64,000 bases of DNA. Origin: Arcobacter caeni. Its GTDB lineage: Bacteria > Campylobacterota > Campylobacteria > Campylobacterales > Arcobacteraceae. Under the pieces are notes generated by a model. It was given only the letters and a program-made list of their open reading frames with translations. It was not told the origin of the DNA and made no database searches. Position numbers and translations under genes: made by a program. The stretch covers positions 235,803 to 299,802 of the forward strand of contig NZ_MUXE01000001.1 of the NCBI RefSeq assembly GCF_003063245.1, in the 5' to 3' direction. This document shows, in pieces, positions 40,908 through 50,379 of the stretch; the stretch's first letter is position 1, and every line of letters begins with the position of its first letter.

Positions 40908-42852
40908 AATTTACATATCCATATCTTCCTGGGTCATTGAATAAAATTCTTTCATTATTCAATGATAAGTAACTTATATCTTGATAAGTATTTGTTGAAG
41001 CATAATTTTTATCTAATACATTATCAACTCCCAAAGTTATACCGATATTTTTATGTAATTGATTAGTATATTTTAAATTAAACACTGCATATCCACCTAA
41101 TTCTTGCTCTTTAGCTGAACTATCATAACTATCCCAAGAATCAACAGCTACAACTTCAGCTGTATATTTTGATTTATCCATTTCATAATTTAATGCTAAA
41201 TTTCCTTTTAATGGTGGAATTTCTGCTAAATCTTTGTCTGCAAAATCTCCATCTTTTGTCCCTCTTTGATATGCTATTCCATAATCAAGTGATAAATTTT
41301 CAGTCATAAAATAAAATCCTGAAACATCTAATCCATAGATTTTTGCATCAACATTTTCAAATTTACTTGTTGTTGAAGTAACTGTTGAATTATAAATATA
41401 ATCTTTTAACACTGAATAAAAGAGTTTTGGTCTAATGTTAAATGTTCCAATAGTTTTATCAAAACCTATATCTGCTTCATAATTTTTTGTTTGATCTAAT
41501 GTAGAATTTCCAGCCATACTATTATAAAGTTCTCTTGCATCTGGAACTCTTGAAGATTTACCAATACCAGCAAAAGTTTTTGTATTTTCATCAATATTAT
41601 AAACACCAAAAATATTTGCATTTAATCCAACATATTTTTTATCATCAGGATTTATTATCTTACTTGTATCAATATCTGTATAATCATATCTAGCTCCAAG
41701 TTCTAAATCTAATTTACCGAATGATTTTTCAACTTTTGAGAAAATTGCTTTATTTGTAGTATCAGTTGAGGGAATACTAGGAGTTGCAGTATCAACGGCT
41801 CTCCAATTTCTAACACTTGTATCTAAGCCAACTGTAACAATTGAATCTGCAACTTCTACACTATTTTTAACTTTAGTTCCCCAAATAGATGTTTTTAGAC
41901 GACTTATCATTGGAGCCATAGGCATCATTGATGTTGCTGTTGCTTTTCTATTTCTTAATGTAGTACTCATTGGATGATCAACTTCTGAATAATAATAATC
42001 TAAATTCAACTCTTTAGAAAAATCACCTAAATTTCTAGCAGTATATCCAACTGTATAAATATTTGAATCATCATAATCAGCATCCATTGAACCAGTTGGA
42101 TATAAAATATTATCACTTCTATTTGCAGTATAAGATAATTTTATTTCAGAATCATCATTGATATTAAATACACCTTTTGTTAGAAGTGTTTTTTTCTCAA
42201 ATGCTTTTTGTTTTGGATTTGAGTATTGACTTTTATATTCAACACCTTTTTCTAATTGTTGCTGCGAAAAATTATCCCCATTTCCATCTTTATATTGATC
42301 ACCCTCTTCTGTTGAAGTTGATACTAAAAGCTTAAATCTATCTGTTCCACCACTTACCGTTGCACTAGCTTTTTTATATCCAAAACTTCCAGCGTTTAAG
42401 TTGATTTCCCCATGAACATCTTTTGTTGGTTCTTTTGTTTTTACTTGAACAAGTCCACTTAATGTTCCAAAATTTTCAACATCATAAGGTCCCTCGATTA
42501 CTTTTACACTTTGAATATTGTTTGTTAATACATGAGAAGTTGCAGGATCCATTCTATTTGGACAAGCTCCATAGATTTTTGCTTCATCAAGAAGAATATT
42601 AATATTATCTTTTTTCTGACCTCTTAAAATAATATCATTTGCAATTCCACTTCTTCTTACTATTGAAATAGATGGTACATTTTTACTTAAAGCTTCAGCT
42701 AAATCAGCACTTTTTAGTTCTTCAGAACTAACATCTTTTACTATTTTAGAGTTCGCAGTTTCTACAACACTTATAGTTTCTAAAGTTTCAACTTCACTTG
42801 CATTTAACAAAATTGCAGTTGTTATAAGTGATAATGAAATAAATTTTTTCAT
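40891..42852 (-). CDS. TonB-dependent outer-membrane receptor, probable copper receptor (OprC/NosA-like)
   Basis: The 653 aa have a signal peptide (MKKFISLSLITTAILLNA), a plug domain (~25-150, with ETISVVE as TonB box and IILRGQKKDNINILLDEAKIYG) and a 22-strand-type barrel ending in KYSF, with a terminal Phe for BAM recognition. In the plug, ACPNRMDPATSHV places C97 and M101 in a CxxxM arrangement like the copper site of Pseudomonas OprC and NosA. A Met-rich loop (SMMPMAPM, near 313) is further support. This suggests copper import, for example for nitrous oxide reductase or copper oxidases; other metal-chelate substrates remain possible. It has no adjacent transport genes. Confidence 0.85.
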   Translation of the reverse strand: MKKFISLSLITTAILLNASEVETLETISVVETANSKIVKDVSSEELKSADLAEALSKNVPSISIVRRSGIANDIILRGQKKDNINILLDEAKIYGACPNRMDPATSHVLTNNIQSVKVIEGPYDVENFGTLSGLVQVKTKEPTKDVHGEINLNAGSFGYKKASATVSGGTDRFKLLVSTSTEEGDQYKDGNGDNFSQQQLEKGVEYKSQYSNPKQKAFEKKTLLTKGVFNINDDSEIKLSYTANRSDNILYPTGSMDADYDDSNIYTVGYTARNLGDFSKELNLDYYYSEVDHPMSTTLRNRKATATSMMPMAPMISRLKTSIWGTKVKNSVEVADSIVTVGLDTSVRNWRAVDTATPSIPSTDTTNKAIFSKVEKSFGKLDLELGARYDYTDIDTSKIINPDDKKYVGLNANIFGVYNIDENTKTFAGIGKSSRVPDARELYNSMAGNSTLDQTKNYEADIGFDKTIGTFNIRPKLFYSVLKDYIYNSTVTSTTSKFENVDAKIYGLDVSGFYFMTENLSLDYGIAYQRGTKDGDFADKDLAEIPPLKGNLALNYEMDKSKYTAEVVAVDSWDSYDSSAKEQELGGYAVFNLKYTNQLHKNIGITLGVDNVLDKNYASTNTYQDISYLSLNNERILFNDPGRYGYVNLKYSF

Positions 42853-42921
42853 AAATTTGCCTTAAATTAATAAATTTATAAAAGTATTACCAAGAGCTGT
42901 TAATTTTTTGTTAATTATCTA

Positions 42922-44511
42922 TTAGAAATAATTATTTATATACTCTTTACACTCAATTTTCTCATCTTCGACTCTTTTTTCATCCCAAAAAAGAATTTTT
43001 CCCATTTCTTCACAAACACAATTTACACACTCAAGTGCCATTTTTTTATCTAAAAAACAAAGCCCTATTCTTCTTGCTAAAAAATCTATTGGTTTTTCTA
43101 CAAATTCTTCTTTTATACAATATTCTATTTCAGCTTTTAAATATGGCAAATTTTCATTTATTAACTCAAAATTATCTGTTTCATTTGCTAAACTCAAAAT
43201 TTTAATACAAAAAGTTCCATATAAAGTTTTCAAAGACTCTTTTGTCATTTTTAATATAGGATAAAAACTCATAAATTTATCAAATTCTTCTATATTTGCT
43301 TCATTTCCAGCTAATTTATAATTTCTAGTTTCACAATTTTTTTGTTTTTCTATAAACTTATTTTTAATTAAAAAATCTACTAAATCTTCAGACATTTTTC
43401 TATAAGTTGTCCATTTTCCACCAGCTATTGAAACTAAATTGTTCTTTGATTTTAAAATTATATGTTCTCTTACCATTTGTTGTGTTGTGCTTTTATTACT
43501 TTTTATTAATGGTCTAATTCCACTCCATGAAGACAAAATATCATCTTTTGTTATCTCTTTTTCAAAATAATTATTTATCTCTTTTAATAAATACTTTATT
43601 TCTTCATCTTTCACTCTTTGATTTTCTTCATAAATAGTTTTATTATCAGTTGTTCCAATTAAACAATGATTTAAATAAGGCAAAATAAAAATAATTCTTC
43701 CATCACTTGTATTTGGAAGTAAAAGTCCTTCCTCCAAAGGCAAAACTTCCTTTGAAACTACAATATGAATTCCACTACTTAAAGCCAAAACTTCATTTGA
43801 TGTTTCATCATCTTTTAATCTCAAATTATCTACATTTGCACCACTTGCATTTACAACAATTTTTGCATTTATTTCATAAGTTTTATTTTGAGTTTTATCA
43901 AAATATTTAACGCCTTTAATTTTATTATTTTCATCATATAAGAATTCAATTACCTCACAATAATTTTTTATTATTGCTGCATTTTTAGAAGCTGTTTGTA
44001 GAAGTGATATTATCATTCTTGAGTCTAAAAAACTTCCATCATAAAAAGAAATACAACCTTTTAATTTCTCTTGTTTTATATTTGGAAAACATAAAACACT
44101 AACAATCTTATTTATAAAAGAGTTTTTACCTAAGCTTTTTTTTCTAGCAATTAATTTATAAATTAAAATTCCAAAATATGTATAAATAAGATTTAAATAT
44201 GAAAATATTGGAATATTGATTTTTATTTTTTTTGAGAAATATGGAGCATTTTTTAGAAAAATTGCTCTTTCTTTTATGCCCTCTTTTACTAAATTATATT
44301 GAGTTATATCCAGCTCTTTTATAGCTTTTTCAAGGTATCTAACACCACCATGAACTAACTTGGAACTTTTAGAACTAGATCCACTTGAAAAATCATTTTT
44401 TTCAAGTAATATTACTTTATATCCTCGCAATGTTGCATCCAAAGCAATCCCACTTCCAACACAGCCACCGCCAATTATTGCAATATCATATTTTTCCTCA
44501 GACAATTCCAT
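42922..44511 (-). CDS. glpD: FAD-dependent glycerol-3-phosphate dehydrogenase
   Basis: The 529 aa start with the FAD Rossmann motif YDIAIIGGGCVGSGIALDATLRG and continue with SSGSSSKSSKLVHGGVRYLE, a GlpD signature, VNASGANVDNL, and IAGGKWTTYRKMSEDLVD. It oxidises sn-glycerol-3-phosphate to DHAP and passes electrons to the quinone pool at the inner membrane. No glpF/K is adjacent. The C-terminal domain is somewhat divergent, and the gene is richer in Asn/Lys/Ile than its neighbours. Confidence 0.92.
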   Translation of the reverse strand: MELSEEKYDIAIIGGGCVGSGIALDATLRGYKVILLEKNDFSSGSSSKSSKLVHGGVRYLEKAIKELDITQYNLVKEGIKERAIFLKNAPYFSKKIKINIPIFSYLNLIYTYFGILIYKLIARKKSLGKNSFINKIVSVLCFPNIKQEKLKGCISFYDGSFLDSRMIISLLQTASKNAAIIKNYCEVIEFLYDENNKIKGVKYFDKTQNKTYEINAKIVVNASGANVDNLRLKDDETSNEVLALSSGIHIVVSKEVLPLEEGLLLPNTSDGRIIFILPYLNHCLIGTTDNKTIYEENQRVKDEEIKYLLKEINNYFEKEITKDDILSSWSGIRPLIKSNKSTTQQMVREHIILKSKNNLVSIAGGKWTTYRKMSEDLVDFLIKNKFIEKQKNCETRNYKLAGNEANIEEFDKFMSFYPILKMTKESLKTLYGTFCIKILSLANETDNFELINENLPYLKAEIEYCIKEEFVEKPIDFLARRIGLCFLDKKMALECVNCVCEEMGKILFWDEKRVEDEKIECKEYINNYF

Positions 44512-44526
44512 AATTCCCCTACTTTC

Positions 44527-44568
44527 AAAGCTTTATTCCAAAAGCTTTTTGTTAAGCTAGGATATAAT
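44527..44568. promoter_or_regulatory. Divergent promoter region between glpD and a small membrane gene
   Basis: TATAAT (44563-44568) lies 23 nt before the plus-strand ATG at 44592. Two AAAGCTTT palindromes (44527-44534 and 44541-44548) lie between it and the glpD start and could be regulator sites. Confidence 0.4.
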
Positions 44569-44591
44569 AAAAATAAACAAAAAGGAATAAA

Positions 44592-45002
44592 ATGCAAATA
44601 ATAATTATAATTGCTGCTTTAATTATCGCTATTACTTTGATAATTTATAGAGTAAATAATCAATTTGAAAAAAGAGAGCTTATAATCCTTTTATTAGTTA
44701 TCGTAATATCTACTATTACTTATATATTATACGAAAAAAAACAAGAAGAATTTTTTCCAAATTTATTTAAAGAAAAATATGAAAAAGAAAAAAACTTAAT
44801 TATTGAAAGCTTAAGTGCAGAACTTTTAAATAACAAAGTTGTAAGCTCAAAAGATAAATTTATTTATAAATTTACATACATTGTAAAAAAAGATAATCAA
44901 GAGTTTTTGTGTGTGGCTACAAATATTGAAATAGATAAGATTAAAGATAATTTTATATTTAAAAATTTCTCAGATTTACAAGAAGAGTGTCTAAAAAGAT
45001 AG
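44592..45002 (+). CDS. Small membrane protein of unknown function
   Basis: The 136 aa have two N-terminal hydrophobic helices (~1-17 and ~28-46) and a hydrophilic C-terminal domain with one Cys-containing strand (FLCVATNIEIDKI) and a terminal Cys near the end. It has a good ribosome site (AAAAGGAA) and its own -10. I do not recognise the family. It is convergent with nth. Confidence 0.6.
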   Translation: MQIIIIIAALIIAITLIIYRVNNQFEKRELIILLLVIVISTITYILYEKKQEEFFPNLFKEKYEKEKNLIIESLSAELLNNKVVSSKDKFIYKFTYIVKKDNQEFLCVATNIEIDKIKDNFIFKNFSDLQEECLKR

Positions 45003-45029
45003 TCTAAAATAACTCTTCTTCTCTCATAT

Positions 45030-45677
45030 TTATGCAGGTTTAAAAGAGACTTTAGTTTTGCAAACCTGTGGAAATAAACAATTATCACACTCAGGTTTTA
45101 CAGCTTTACAAATATATCTTCCAAATAAAACCATCGCTTGATGAAAAATATGTAAATCATGCCCTTTTAGTTTTTTAACTAAATCAGCTTCAGTTATATC
45201 TACTGTTTTCCCATCACTAAGACCAAGTCTGTGAGAAACTCTAAAAACATGAGTATCAACAGCCATAAGATTTGCACCTTCGAATTCAATCATAAAAACA
45301 TTCGCAGTTTTGTTTCCAACACCTGCTAATTTCATAAGTTCTTTTTGATTATGTGGAATTTCTCCATCATATTCAGTTAATACACTTTGAGCCATTTTAA
45401 TAATATTTTTTGATTTATTGTTAAAAAATGAACAAGAATTTAATAAAGCTTTTACATCATCAAGTTGGGCAAGTGCTAGTTCTTTCACACTTGGATATTT
45501 AAGAAAAAGTGCTGGAGTTATAATATTTACCCTTTTATCTGTACATTGTGCGCTTAAAATAATCGCAATTAATAACTCATAATCATTTTTATAATTAAGT
45601 TCAGTAACAGCATCACTGTATTTTTCTATAAAGGCTTGTTTTATGATTTCTATATCTTGTTTTGTTGCTTTTTTCAT
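45030..45677 (-). CDS. nth: Endonuclease III
   Basis: DNA glycosylase/AP lyase that removes oxidised pyrimidines. The 215 aa contain a helix-hairpin-helix ([13 protein letters not shown], catalytic Lys), [14 protein letters not shown] (catalytic Asp), and a [4Fe-4S] loop spaced C-x6-C-x2-C-x5-C ([17 protein letters not shown]). Its start overlaps the uvrB stop by 4 nt (ATGA), which couples two repair genes. Confidence 0.97.
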   Translation of the reverse strand: MKKATKQDIEIIKQAFIEKYSDAVTELNYKNDYELLIAIILSAQCTDKRVNIITPALFLKYPSVKELALAQLDDVKALLNSCSFFNNKSKNIIKMAQSVLTEYDGEIPHNQKELMKLAGVGNKTANVFMIEFEGANLMAVDTHVFRVSHRLGLSDGKTVDITEADLVKKLKGHDLHIFHQAMVLFGRYICKAVKPECDNCLFPQVCKTKVSFKPA

Positions 45678-47647
45678 ATCTCTTTAACCTTAGAAATTTC
45701 ATCTCTTAGCCTAATAGCTTCTTCAAAATTTAAGTCTTGAGCTGCTTTTTTCATTAGTCTATTTAGTTCAATTAAAATCTTTTTTCTCTCACTTGCTGGC
45801 ATTTTTTCTATTTTTTCTTTTTTCCATGCAAGTTCATCGTACTCTTCTAGTTTTAGACTTTGGTCTAGTTTTCTTTTTGTTGATTTTGGTGTGATTCCAT
45901 GAAGAATATTGTGTTCTTCTTGGATTTTTCTTCTTCTATTTGTTTCATCTATTGCAAACTGCATTGATGCTGTGATTTTTTTTGCAAATAAAATAACTCT
46001 TCCATTTTCATTTCTAGCAGCTCGTCCGATTGTTTGAATAAGTGATGTTTTACTTCTTAAAAATCCTTCTTTATCTGCATCTAAAATAGCAACCAAAGAA
46101 GTTTCTGGAATATCCAAACCTTCTCTTAAAAGGTTAATTCCAATTAATACATCAAAAACTCCAAGTCTTAATTCTCTAATAATATGATTTCTTTGTATTG
46201 CATCAATTTCACTATGCATATATTTTACTTTTATTCCCAAATCTGCGTAATAACTTGCTAGTTCTTCTGCCATTTTTTTAGTCAAAACAGTAACTAAAAC
46301 TCTTTCATTTTTAGCAACTACTTTTTTGATTTCATCATGAAGTTTTTCCACTTGAAATTCACTATCCACAATATCAATAATTGGGTCAAGTAATCCCGTT
46401 GGTCGAATAATTTGCTCTGCTACAACTGAACTTAAATTTAATTCTAACTCATTTGGAGTGGCACTTACAAACACATAATTTGGCGCTTTTTTTATAAATT
46501 CTTCAAATTTTAAAGGTCTATTATCCAAAGCACTTGGAAGTCTAAAACCATACTCAACTAAAACTTCTTTTCTACTTCTATCAGCTGCGTGCATTCCACG
46601 AAACTGAGATAAAGAAACATGAGATTCATCAACAACTAATAAAAAATCTTTATCCATTTGTTCAAAATAATTCAAAAGAGAATATGGAGTTTCACCTGGT
46701 TGTTGACCAGTTAAATGACTTGCGTAATTTTCAATTCCTTTACACATTCCAGTTCCCTCAATCATTTCTAAATCAAACTCAACTCTTTGTTTTAGTCTTT
46801 GATATTCTACTAACTTTTGCTCTTTTGTATAAAAATCAAGTCTCTCATCCAGTTCTTCTTCTATTCTTTTTACAGCAGTTGCTAATTTATCATTTGAAAC
46901 AACAAATGGATTTACTGAATAAATAATTGATTCTTGCAAATCTTTTATTTTATTATTTGTTAAATATTCTCTTTTTGAAATTGATTCAACCTCATCGCCA
47001 AAAAACTCAACTCTTATAAATTCATCTTCATAATAAGCAGGGAAAATATCTATAACATCGCCATTTACTCTAAAATCTGCCCTATCAAAAAACTTATCAT
47101 TTCTTTTATAACCCATTTCCACAAGTTTTATCAAAAAGGCTTTTTGAGAGTATTCAAATCCAACTTCAACCCTTTGAACCATAGCTTTGTATTCCTCAGG
47201 ATTTCCCAAACCATAGTTTGCTGATACTGATGCAATTACAATAACATCATCAAAAGATAAAAGTGAAGCTGTGGCACTTAATCTTAATCTTTCTAGTTCT
47301 TCATTTATCGAACTATCTTTTTCAATAAATAAATCACTTCTTGGAATATAAGCTTCTGGCTGATAATAATCATAATAAGAAATAAAATATTCAACATGAT
47401 TATTAGGAAAAAACTGCTTAAACTCTGAGTACAACTGAGCAGCTAATGTTTTATTGTGAGTCATAATCAAAGTTGGCTTTTGTGTGGCTTCTATTACTTT
47501 TGCAATAGTATATGTTTTACCTGAACCAGTAACCCCTAAAAGCGTGTTGTATTGGTTTCCTGCGTTTATAGAATCACTTAAAGCTTTTATGGCAACTGGT
47601 TGATCACCTGCTGGTTCATAATCACTTACTACTTCAAACTTTGCGAT
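45674..47647 (-). CDS. uvrB: Excinuclease ABC subunit B, probable ATC start
   Basis: DNA-damage-verifying helicase of nucleotide excision repair. Counted from ATC at 47647 the protein has 657 aa, the normal UvrB length. The N-terminus [16 protein letters not shown] and Walker A GVTGSGKT (38-45) lie upstream of the first ATG in frame (47470), so that ATG cannot be the start of a working protein. The beta-hairpin [12 protein letters not shown], the helicase motifs ([32 protein letters not shown]) and the C-terminal UVR motif are intact. A stop codon lies two codons before the ATC, and no ATG/GTG/TTG lies between. The ribosome site AAAAGGA is 6 nt upstream. Confidence 0.93.
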   Translation of the reverse strand: MAKFEVVSDYEPAGDQPVAIKALSDSINAGNQYNTLLGVTGSGKTYTIAKVIEATQKPTLIMTHNKTLAAQLYSEFKQFFPNNHVEYFISYYDYYQPEAYIPRSDLFIEKDSSINEELERLRLSATASLLSFDDVIVIASVSANYGLGNPEEYKAMVQRVEVGFEYSQKAFLIKLVEMGYKRNDKFFDRADFRVNGDVIDIFPAYYEDEFIRVEFFGDEVESISKREYLTNNKIKDLQESIIYSVNPFVVSNDKLATAVKRIEEELDERLDFYTKEQKLVEYQRLKQRVEFDLEMIEGTGMCKGIENYASHLTGQQPGETPYSLLNYFEQMDKDFLLVVDESHVSLSQFRGMHAADRSRKEVLVEYGFRLPSALDNRPLKFEEFIKKAPNYVFVSATPNELELNLSSVVAEQIIRPTGLLDPIIDIVDSEFQVEKLHDEIKKVVAKNERVLVTVLTKKMAEELASYYADLGIKVKYMHSEIDAIQRNHIIRELRLGVFDVLIGINLLREGLDIPETSLVAILDADKEGFLRSKTSLIQTIGRAARNENGRVILFAKKITASMQFAIDETNRRRKIQEEHNILHGITPKSTKRKLDQSLKLEEYDELAWKKEKIEKMPASERKKILIELNRLMKKAAQDLNFEEAIRLRDEISKVKEI

Positions 47648-47660
47648 GGGTTATCCTTTT
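47645..47660 (-). promoter_or_regulatory. Ribosome-binding site and ATC start of uvrB
   Basis: On the minus strand AAAAGGA (47660-47654) belongs to the last codons of the preceding gene (QKG-stop). Its TAA (47653-47651) is followed by CCC and then ATC (47647-47645), where family alignment places the initiator Met of (M)AKFEV. Confidence 0.65.
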
Positions 47661-48181
47661 TGGTTTTTCAATATATTAAATAAAATAACAGAAACTTCTC
47701 TTGCTGTCCAAATTATTTCTCTACTTAATTCATCTCTATTTTTTTCTATATTAACATGGTTTATATATTTTTTAAAGATTTTTTGCATCTCTTTTTCTTT
47801 TAAATCATTACTCAAATTTAAAATCATACTATTAATTATTTTTATATCATAAGGAAGAATAAAATCTTTATGTACTTTTAAAAATTGAATCAAAATCGAT
47901 ATTTGCCATGAATGCCATTCGATTTTATCTAAAGCACTTGCAAGTTTATTCACATAATTTAAAGCTACATAAGAATCTGTGATTATTTTACAAGCTTGAA
48001 ATAAAGAGTAAGGATTCATCTGTTCTATTTTTCTTGGAAGTATTAAATCATTTATTTTTATTTCTGAATTATTAATATTTTCACTATTTTTCTTATTTTT
48101 TTTACTACCCAATGATGTAGGAATTAAAATAACAACTATTAATAAAACAACTAATCCTATGACCAAAAACATCAAATTCAT
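47651..48181 (-). CDS. Single-pass membrane protein of unknown function
   Basis: The 176 aa from ATG 48181 begin MNLMFLVIGLVVLLIVVILI, one transmembrane helix, followed by a Lys/Asn-rich linker and a mostly helical cytoplasmic or periplasmic domain. A longer reading from 48238 would overlap the previous gene by 61 nt; the start at 48181 gives an ATGA overlap of 4 nt with GGAG 7 nt before it. I do not recognise the family. It is located between the LpxH-like gene and uvrB, and its final codons carry the uvrB ribosome site. Confidence 0.65.
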   Translation of the reverse strand: MNLMFLVIGLVVLLIVVILIPTSLGSKKNKKNSENINNSEIKINDLILPRKIEQMNPYSLFQACKIITDSYVALNYVNKLASALDKIEWHSWQISILIQFLKVHKDFILPYDIKIINSMILNLSNDLKEKEMQKIFKKYINHVNIEKNRDELSREIIWTAREVSVILFNILKNQKG

Positions 48182-48876
48182 ATTTCTTCTCCATGAAATC
48201 CTGATTTTGAGATTCTCATATATTTTTTCTGACAACATAAAGATGGAATATTTATATACTCTTTATTATCAAAGAAATATCCAACACCTTGATGATAATG
48301 TCCTTCTATTACAATATCTGTATTATAATTTTCTAATCTTCTTTTTACAATATGTTCAAAATTGTTCATTTTATGACAAATATTTTTACTCAATAATGCA
48401 TTTTCTATTTTCTTTGAAATAAAATAATTTATATCCAAAAAGTTCATAACTCTTAAAAAAACAGCGTTTCTTATAAACTTACAATACAAATCATATTTCC
48501 AATTTATAAAATTATCTCCATGTGAAATTGCAACAGTTTTTTCTTCAAAGTTAGCAAATAATGGTTGATTTTCTCTTTTTATTACTTGAATATTTGGGAA
48601 AAGATTTTTTAGATTATAATCATGATTTCCCTCTAAATAAATAATCTCTATTTCATTTGATAATTTATTTAAAAGATTTATTACAACACTATTTTGTTTG
48701 ACAAAATATCTACTTTCACCTGAAATAAAATCTATCATATCACCCATAAGAAAAAGTTGAGAAGTAAGTATTTTTTTACTTTCAACTTTTGTTAAAAATG
48801 TTAATAATTCTTGGTTTTTATTATTAAAATGCGAATCAGCTACAAAAATAGCATCTGGTTTTATACTAAGGAACAT
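48178..48876 (-). CDS. Metallophosphoesterase, LpxH-like (UDP-2,3-diacylglucosamine diphosphatase)
   Basis: The 232 aa contain the calcineurin-like motifs in order: ADSHFN (in place of DxH), MGDMIDF, EGNHDYN, SHGD and GHYHQG. Size and spacing fit LpxH-type enzymes that hydrolyse UDP-2,3-diacylglucosamine to lipid X in lipid A synthesis. The assignment rests on family resemblance; another phosphatase substrate is possible. It overlaps argC by 11 nt at its 5' end and the membrane gene by 4 nt at its 3' end. Confidence 0.8.
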   Translation of the reverse strand: MFLSIKPDAIFVADSHFNNKNQELLTFLTKVESKKILTSQLFLMGDMIDFISGESRYFVKQNSVVINLLNKLSNEIEIIYLEGNHDYNLKNLFPNIQVIKRENQPLFANFEEKTVAISHGDNFINWKYDLYCKFIRNAVFLRVMNFLDINYFISKKIENALLSKNICHKMNNFEHIVKRRLENYNTDIVIEGHYHQGVGYFFDNKEYINIPSLCCQKKYMRISKSGFHGEEI

Positions 48877-49870
48877 AGGCTATTTTAGGGATTCCCTCAT
48901 ATTCTTCATACCCACAAATGATATTTGCATTTACAACAGCTTGAGATGAAGCTCCTCTTAGAAGATTATCAATAGCAGAACTAACAAAAAGTGCTTTACC
49001 ATTTTTAGCTACAAATAAATCACAAAAATTTGTTCCAGCAACTGATTTAACATCAACTGGTTTTTCTCTAATTCTTATAAATTCACAATCTTTGTAAGCT
49101 TTATTTAAAATCTCATTTACATCAATATCATCTTTTAATGTGGCAAAAACTGATACCAACATTCCCCTTGTGAGTGGCAATAAATGAGGTACAAAATTTA
49201 TAGAAACATCTTTACCTTTTAAAATCTTCACTTTTTCATGAATCTCTGGCATATGTCTATGTTTAAATGGATTATAAGCATGAACATTATCATTTATTTG
49301 ACAATAATGAGTCGTTTCACTAGGATTTTTTCCAGCTCCACTAACACCAGATTTTGCATCAATAAAAATCTGTGCATCGGTGTCAATATAATCAATAAAT
49401 GGTAATAATGCTAAAAGTGAAGCTGTTGGGTAACAACCTGGATTTGCGATTAATTTTGCAGTTTTAATATCTTCTTTAAAATATTCAGGTAAACCATAAA
49501 CAGCATCTTTGATATGTTCTTTATCAAGGTGTTCACAATAATATTTTTCATAAGTTTCAAGCTCAAGTCTATAATCAGCGCTTAAATCAATAACTTTTAG
49601 ACCAAGTTCTAAAAGCTCTTTTGCAAATGACATTGCAGTTTTATGGGGAAGTGCTAAAAAGGCTAAATCAGCTACTTTTGCAACTTCTGACGCATTTGCT
49701 AAACTTACATCCATATTTATTACATTTTTTAAACAAGGATGTAAATCTTTAACATTTATATCCCCACTTGAATTTGCAATATAAGCAATATTAAACTTTG
49801 GATGGTTTATTAAAATCTTTATTAATTCTAAACCTGTATAACCACTAGCACCAATAATTGCTACATTCAT
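48866..49870 (-). CDS. argC: N-acetyl-gamma-glutamyl-phosphate reductase
   Basis: NADPH-dependent third step of arginine synthesis. The 334 aa from ATG 49870 start MNVAIIGASGYTGLEL (Rossmann loop); the catalytic Cys is in ANPGCYPTASLLAL, and HRHMPEI and SGVSGAGKNPSE are conserved. I prefer this start over an ATG eight codons upstream because the family starts exactly here and it forms an ATGA overlap with the greA stop. argH lies 2.2 kb away on the same strand but in another unit. Confidence 0.95.
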   Translation of the reverse strand: MNVAIIGASGYTGLELIKILINHPKFNIAYIANSSGDINVKDLHPCLKNVINMDVSLANASEVAKVADLAFLALPHKTAMSFAKELLELGLKVIDLSADYRLELETYEKYYCEHLDKEHIKDAVYGLPEYFKEDIKTAKLIANPGCYPTASLLALLPFIDYIDTDAQIFIDAKSGVSGAGKNPSETTHYCQINDNVHAYNPFKHRHMPEIHEKVKILKGKDVSINFVPHLLPLTRGMLVSVFATLKDDIDVNEILNKAYKDCEFIRIREKPVDVKSVAGTNFCDLFVAKNGKALFVSSAIDNLLRGASSQAVVNANIICGYEEYEGIPKIAYVP

Positions 49871-50355
49871 TGTAAAATAATTTCCTTGTAACATACACCT
49901 AAAACTTCAAAAGTTCTAACTCCACCTGGAAGTGTAGCTTTTACTTCATCGCCCTCTTCTTTTCCCATTAGTTGTTTAGCTAAGGGAGAATTAAATGAAA
50001 TCATTCCTTTTTCGGCATTTGATTCAACTCCACCAACAATCATATAAGTAAGTTCTTCATCAGTATTTGAATCAACTAAAGAAACAGTTGAACCAAAACT
50101 TACTTTATTGTGTGGAAGAGTTGCTGGATCAATTATTACAGCTTTTGAAATAACTGCATTTAATTCAGCTATTTGAAAATCAATTAGTTTTAATTTATCT
50201 TTAGCAGAGTGATATTCAGCATTTTCTTTTAAGTCTCCTAATTGTCTAGCTTCTTCAAGTGCAATTACAGTTTCAGGTCTTTCTGATTTTTTCAAAAATT
50301 CCAAATCACCAGTAATTTTGTTATACCCAGCTAGGGTCATTGGTTCTTTATCCAT
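49867..50355 (-). CDS. greA: Transcription elongation factor GreA
   Basis: Rescues backtracked RNA polymerase by stimulating transcript cleavage. The 162 aa start MDKEPMTLAGYNKI; the N-terminal coiled coil carries the acidic tip region LGDLKENAEYHSAKDK, and the C-terminal FKBP-like domain ends in PGGVRTFEVLGVCYKEI. Upstream TTG and ATG codons exist, but GGAG lies 6 nt before the ATG at 50355. First gene of the coupled chain greA-argC-lpxH-like-membrane gene-uvrB-nth. Confidence 0.96.
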   Translation of the reverse strand: MDKEPMTLAGYNKITGDLEFLKKSERPETVIALEEARQLGDLKENAEYHSAKDKLKLIDFQIAELNAVISKAVIIDPATLPHNKVSFGSTVSLVDSNTDEELTYMIVGGVESNAEKGMISFNSPLAKQLMGKEEGDEVKATLPGGVRTFEVLGVCYKEIILQ

Positions 50356-50379
50356 GAACATCTCCAATAAATTAATTTA

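Noticed and set aside
44980..45020. Inverted repeat AAGAAGAGT/ACTCTTCTT between the small membrane gene and nth
   Set aside because: The 23-nt loop and lack of a T-run make it a weak terminator candidate; the left arm is coding sequence.
45674..47470. UvrB as a truncated pseudogene starting at the first ATG
   Set aside because: The missing N-terminus, including the P-loop, is encoded in frame immediately upstream without stop or frameshift, so a near-cognate start is the better reading.
48182..48238. Longer start for the membrane protein before uvrB
   Set aside because: It would overlap the LpxH-like gene by 61 nt; the internal ATG has a ribosome site and a 4-nt overlap, and starts exactly at the membrane helix.
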